Of a stretch of 14,073 nt of DNA, positions 12,972-14,073 are shown piece by piece. The position numbers and the translations under genes are program-made. Position 1 is the first letter of the stretch. The number at the start of each line of letters is the position of its first letter. The notes under the pieces are model-generated. The model was not told the DNA's origin, made no database searches, and saw only the letters and a program-made list of their open reading frames with translations. The stretch is from JAKVAV01 sp047633195. Lineage in GTDB: Bacteria > Bacteroidota > Bacteroidia > Flavobacteriales_D > Cryomorphaceae. The stretch is from contig JBLIEU010000063.1 of NCBI GenBank assembly GCA_047633195.1, forward strand, positions 1-14,073, given 5' to 3'.

Positions 12972-12982
12972 TCTCAATTTAA

Positions 12983-13011
12983 GCTCCTTGATATTGGCTG
13001 ATCAAGGGAGC
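12983..13011 (+). other. Hairpin in the 3' untranslated region of the operon
   Basis: GCTCCTTGAT (12983-12992) pairs with ATCAAGGGAGC (13001-13011) with one bulged G. No U tract follows, so it is more likely an end-protecting or pausing stem than a terminator. The true terminator is at 13041. Confidence 0.55.
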
Positions 13012-13037
13012 ATCTCTATCCAATAATATTAAGACAC

Positions 13038-13069
13038 AAAAAAAGCATCTGCCTTAGGCAGATGCTTTT
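13038..13069. terminator. Bidirectional terminator between convergent genes
   Basis: A perfect 13-base stem AAAAGCATCTGCC/GGCAGATGCTTTT (13041-13053 with 13057-13069) closes a TTA loop. The plus-strand side ends in TTTTC. The minus-strand side continues to seven T residues, so it serves both the operon and the T9SS gene ending at 13097. Confidence 0.92.
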
Positions 13070-13096
13070 CATTGACAGGATCTTTGTAAAAAGAAC

Positions 13097-14073
13097 TTAC
13101 TCCTTAATCAATTTTATAGTTCCTAAACCAAGAGAAGTGCGAATTTCAGCAATGTAAAATCCTTTGTCTAAGTTGGAAGCATCAATTTGAGTCATGCTTG
13201 CATTGGGGCTTTCAGAGAGGACAACCTGTCCCAATGTATTGTAAACACGTACCTCATTAATTGGAGACAAATCAGAAGAAACCGTCCAAGAATCCACTGA
13301 TGGATTTGGAAAAGCTTTCAAACCTTCTGAAACCGCATCGTTCACATTCGTAGGATTTTTCGAGAAGTAGACGTTATCGAAAAATAGTGTTCCAGAACCA
13401 TCGAATTTGTACTGGAAAATATCATCTAAGTCCCAAGTAAAAGATCCTGTAGGTTGATCCAAGAAGTGCTGAAGTGGAATAACTACACTTACCCATTCTC
13501 CTTGTACAATTTCTTGATCTCCATCAGGTCCGATAGCGTAACGTGGTTCATCTGGAGTTCCACCACCGATCATTGATGTTAGGTCAATTAAGTAGAAGTT
13601 GAATGCAGTCGAGGAAGTTGCCCAATAGTCAAAGTGAACATTGGTATATTCATTCACATCTGCAGCAATCCATTGACCACCGTAGAAATTCAAATTCTCA
13701 AGTTTTGCAGTTTGATTGCCATCACTTTCGAGATCTAGTTCAGTAGCTGTAATGCCGAACGCATTGAGGTTGAATTCATCAACCGTATTTGTGTTGTACG
13801 TGTCGCTGTAAACTGAAAGGACATCATCTTCGTCAATTGTTGGGTCAGGCGCAGATACCATTGGGTCTGGTGCAGGAGGATTTCCTTCTCCAAACTCAAC
13901 ATTGTCAAACCAAACTACATGACCTGTTTCACGTGGCGCGTAACTTGGGAAGAAGATAAATTGACCGAAAGGGGCAACACCTGAAGAGATGAGGCCACTC
14001 ATGTCAAATTCGATTTCAACCCATTCGTTAGCCACATCATTTTGCACCACTGTCTCAAGTTCAGCACCAAAAG
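13097..14073 (-). CDS. T9SS type A sorting-domain protein with carbohydrate-binding-like modules (5' end outside window)
   Basis: The frame is open to the window edge, so the GTG near 14050 is internal and 325 codons are visible. Two related beta-sandwich-like units occur. The first includes WVEIEFDMSGLI and GHVVWFDNVEFGEG. The second runs from the TYNTNTVDEFNLNAFG region through WIAADVNEYTNVHFDYWATS to FKFDG-like GSGTLFFDNVYF. Repeats ending in FDNV(E/Y)F resemble carbohydrate-binding modules attached to secreted glycoside hydrolases. The C-terminus is a clear type A sorting domain: AFPNPSVDSWTVSS, VRVYNTLGQVVLSES, LDKGFYIAEIRT and the final IKLIKE. The protein is exported by T9SS and probably acts on or binds polysaccharide outside the cell. 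Any catalytic domain lies beyond the window. No lesions were seen. Confidence 0.85.
   Translation of the reverse strand, partial: FGAELETVVQNDVANEWVEIEFDMSGLISSGVAPFGQFIFFPSYAPRETGHVVWFDNVEFGEGNPPAPDPMVSAPDPTIDEDDVLSVYSDTYNTNTVDEFNLNAFGITATELDLESDGNQTAKLENLNFYGGQWIAADVNEYTNVHFDYWATSSTAFNFYLIDLTSMIGGGTPDEPRYAIGPDGDQEIVQGEWVSVVIPLQHFLDQPTGSFTWDLDDIFQYKFDGSGTLFFDNVYFSKNPTNVNDAVSEGLKAFPNPSVDSWTVSSDLSPINEVRVYNTLGQVVLSESPNASMTQIDASNLDKGFYIAEIRTSLGLGTIKLIKE

Overview
The window looks like chromosomal DNA of a Bacteroidota bacterium, probably a marine or aquatic Flavobacteriales-like lineage; the genus cannot be read from it. The evidence is three genes with type IX secretion (T9SS) C-terminal sorting domains, a 'tail fiber domain' protein with GNVGIGTTNP-type repeats, promoters of the Bacteroidota TAnnTTTG kind, AT-rich leaders without Shine-Dalgarno sequences, and DUF4230 proteins.

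Layout. (1) 1-526: 3' end of a T9SS-secreted protein with a coathanger-stack domain, closed by a strong terminator. (2) 586-2773: an apparent AraC regulon. An AraC-family regulator is followed by a CxxC carboxymuconolactone-decarboxylase/AhpD-like protein and a secreted cupredoxin. The two targets have nearly identical upstream regions (two conserved blocks with identical spacing, both copies offset by exactly 829 bp), so one regulator probably controls both. (3) 2864-7150: a tract of broken genes. It holds a LAS-type metallopeptidase cut by an in-frame TAA, a response regulator lacking its receiver domain, a fiber-like protein lacking its 5' end and carrying two frameshifts, and an M43 metalloprotease with two frameshifts that is fused in frame to the fiber gene at an A8 run. 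The response regulator and the fiber gene are truncated head to head at about position 3960, which points to one deletion (or an assembly join) that removed both 5' ends. (4) 7491-12971: an intact, tightly overlapping + strand operon of six genes: PGRP/Amidase_2-SH3b amidase, membrane-anchored DUF5675 protein, four-helix membrane protein, DUF4230 lipoprotein, DUF4230 membrane-anchored protein, and endonuclease/exonuclease/phosphatase-fold enzyme. (5) 13041-14073: a bidirectional terminator and the 3' part of a minus-strand T9SS protein with carbohydrate-binding-like modules.

How the genes work together. Region 2 looks like a small stress or redox response. Region 4 is the best candidate for an undescribed system: four of its six products carry membrane or lipid anchors, one is a cell-wall hydrolase, one has a phage-type DUF5675 domain and one is a probable nuclease. 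Most junctions are translationally coupled. A common function in the envelope is inference. The contrast between clean reading frames on both sides and at least five lesions in region 3 argues for local gene decay, though several lesions are homopolymer indels and sequencing error must be excluded.
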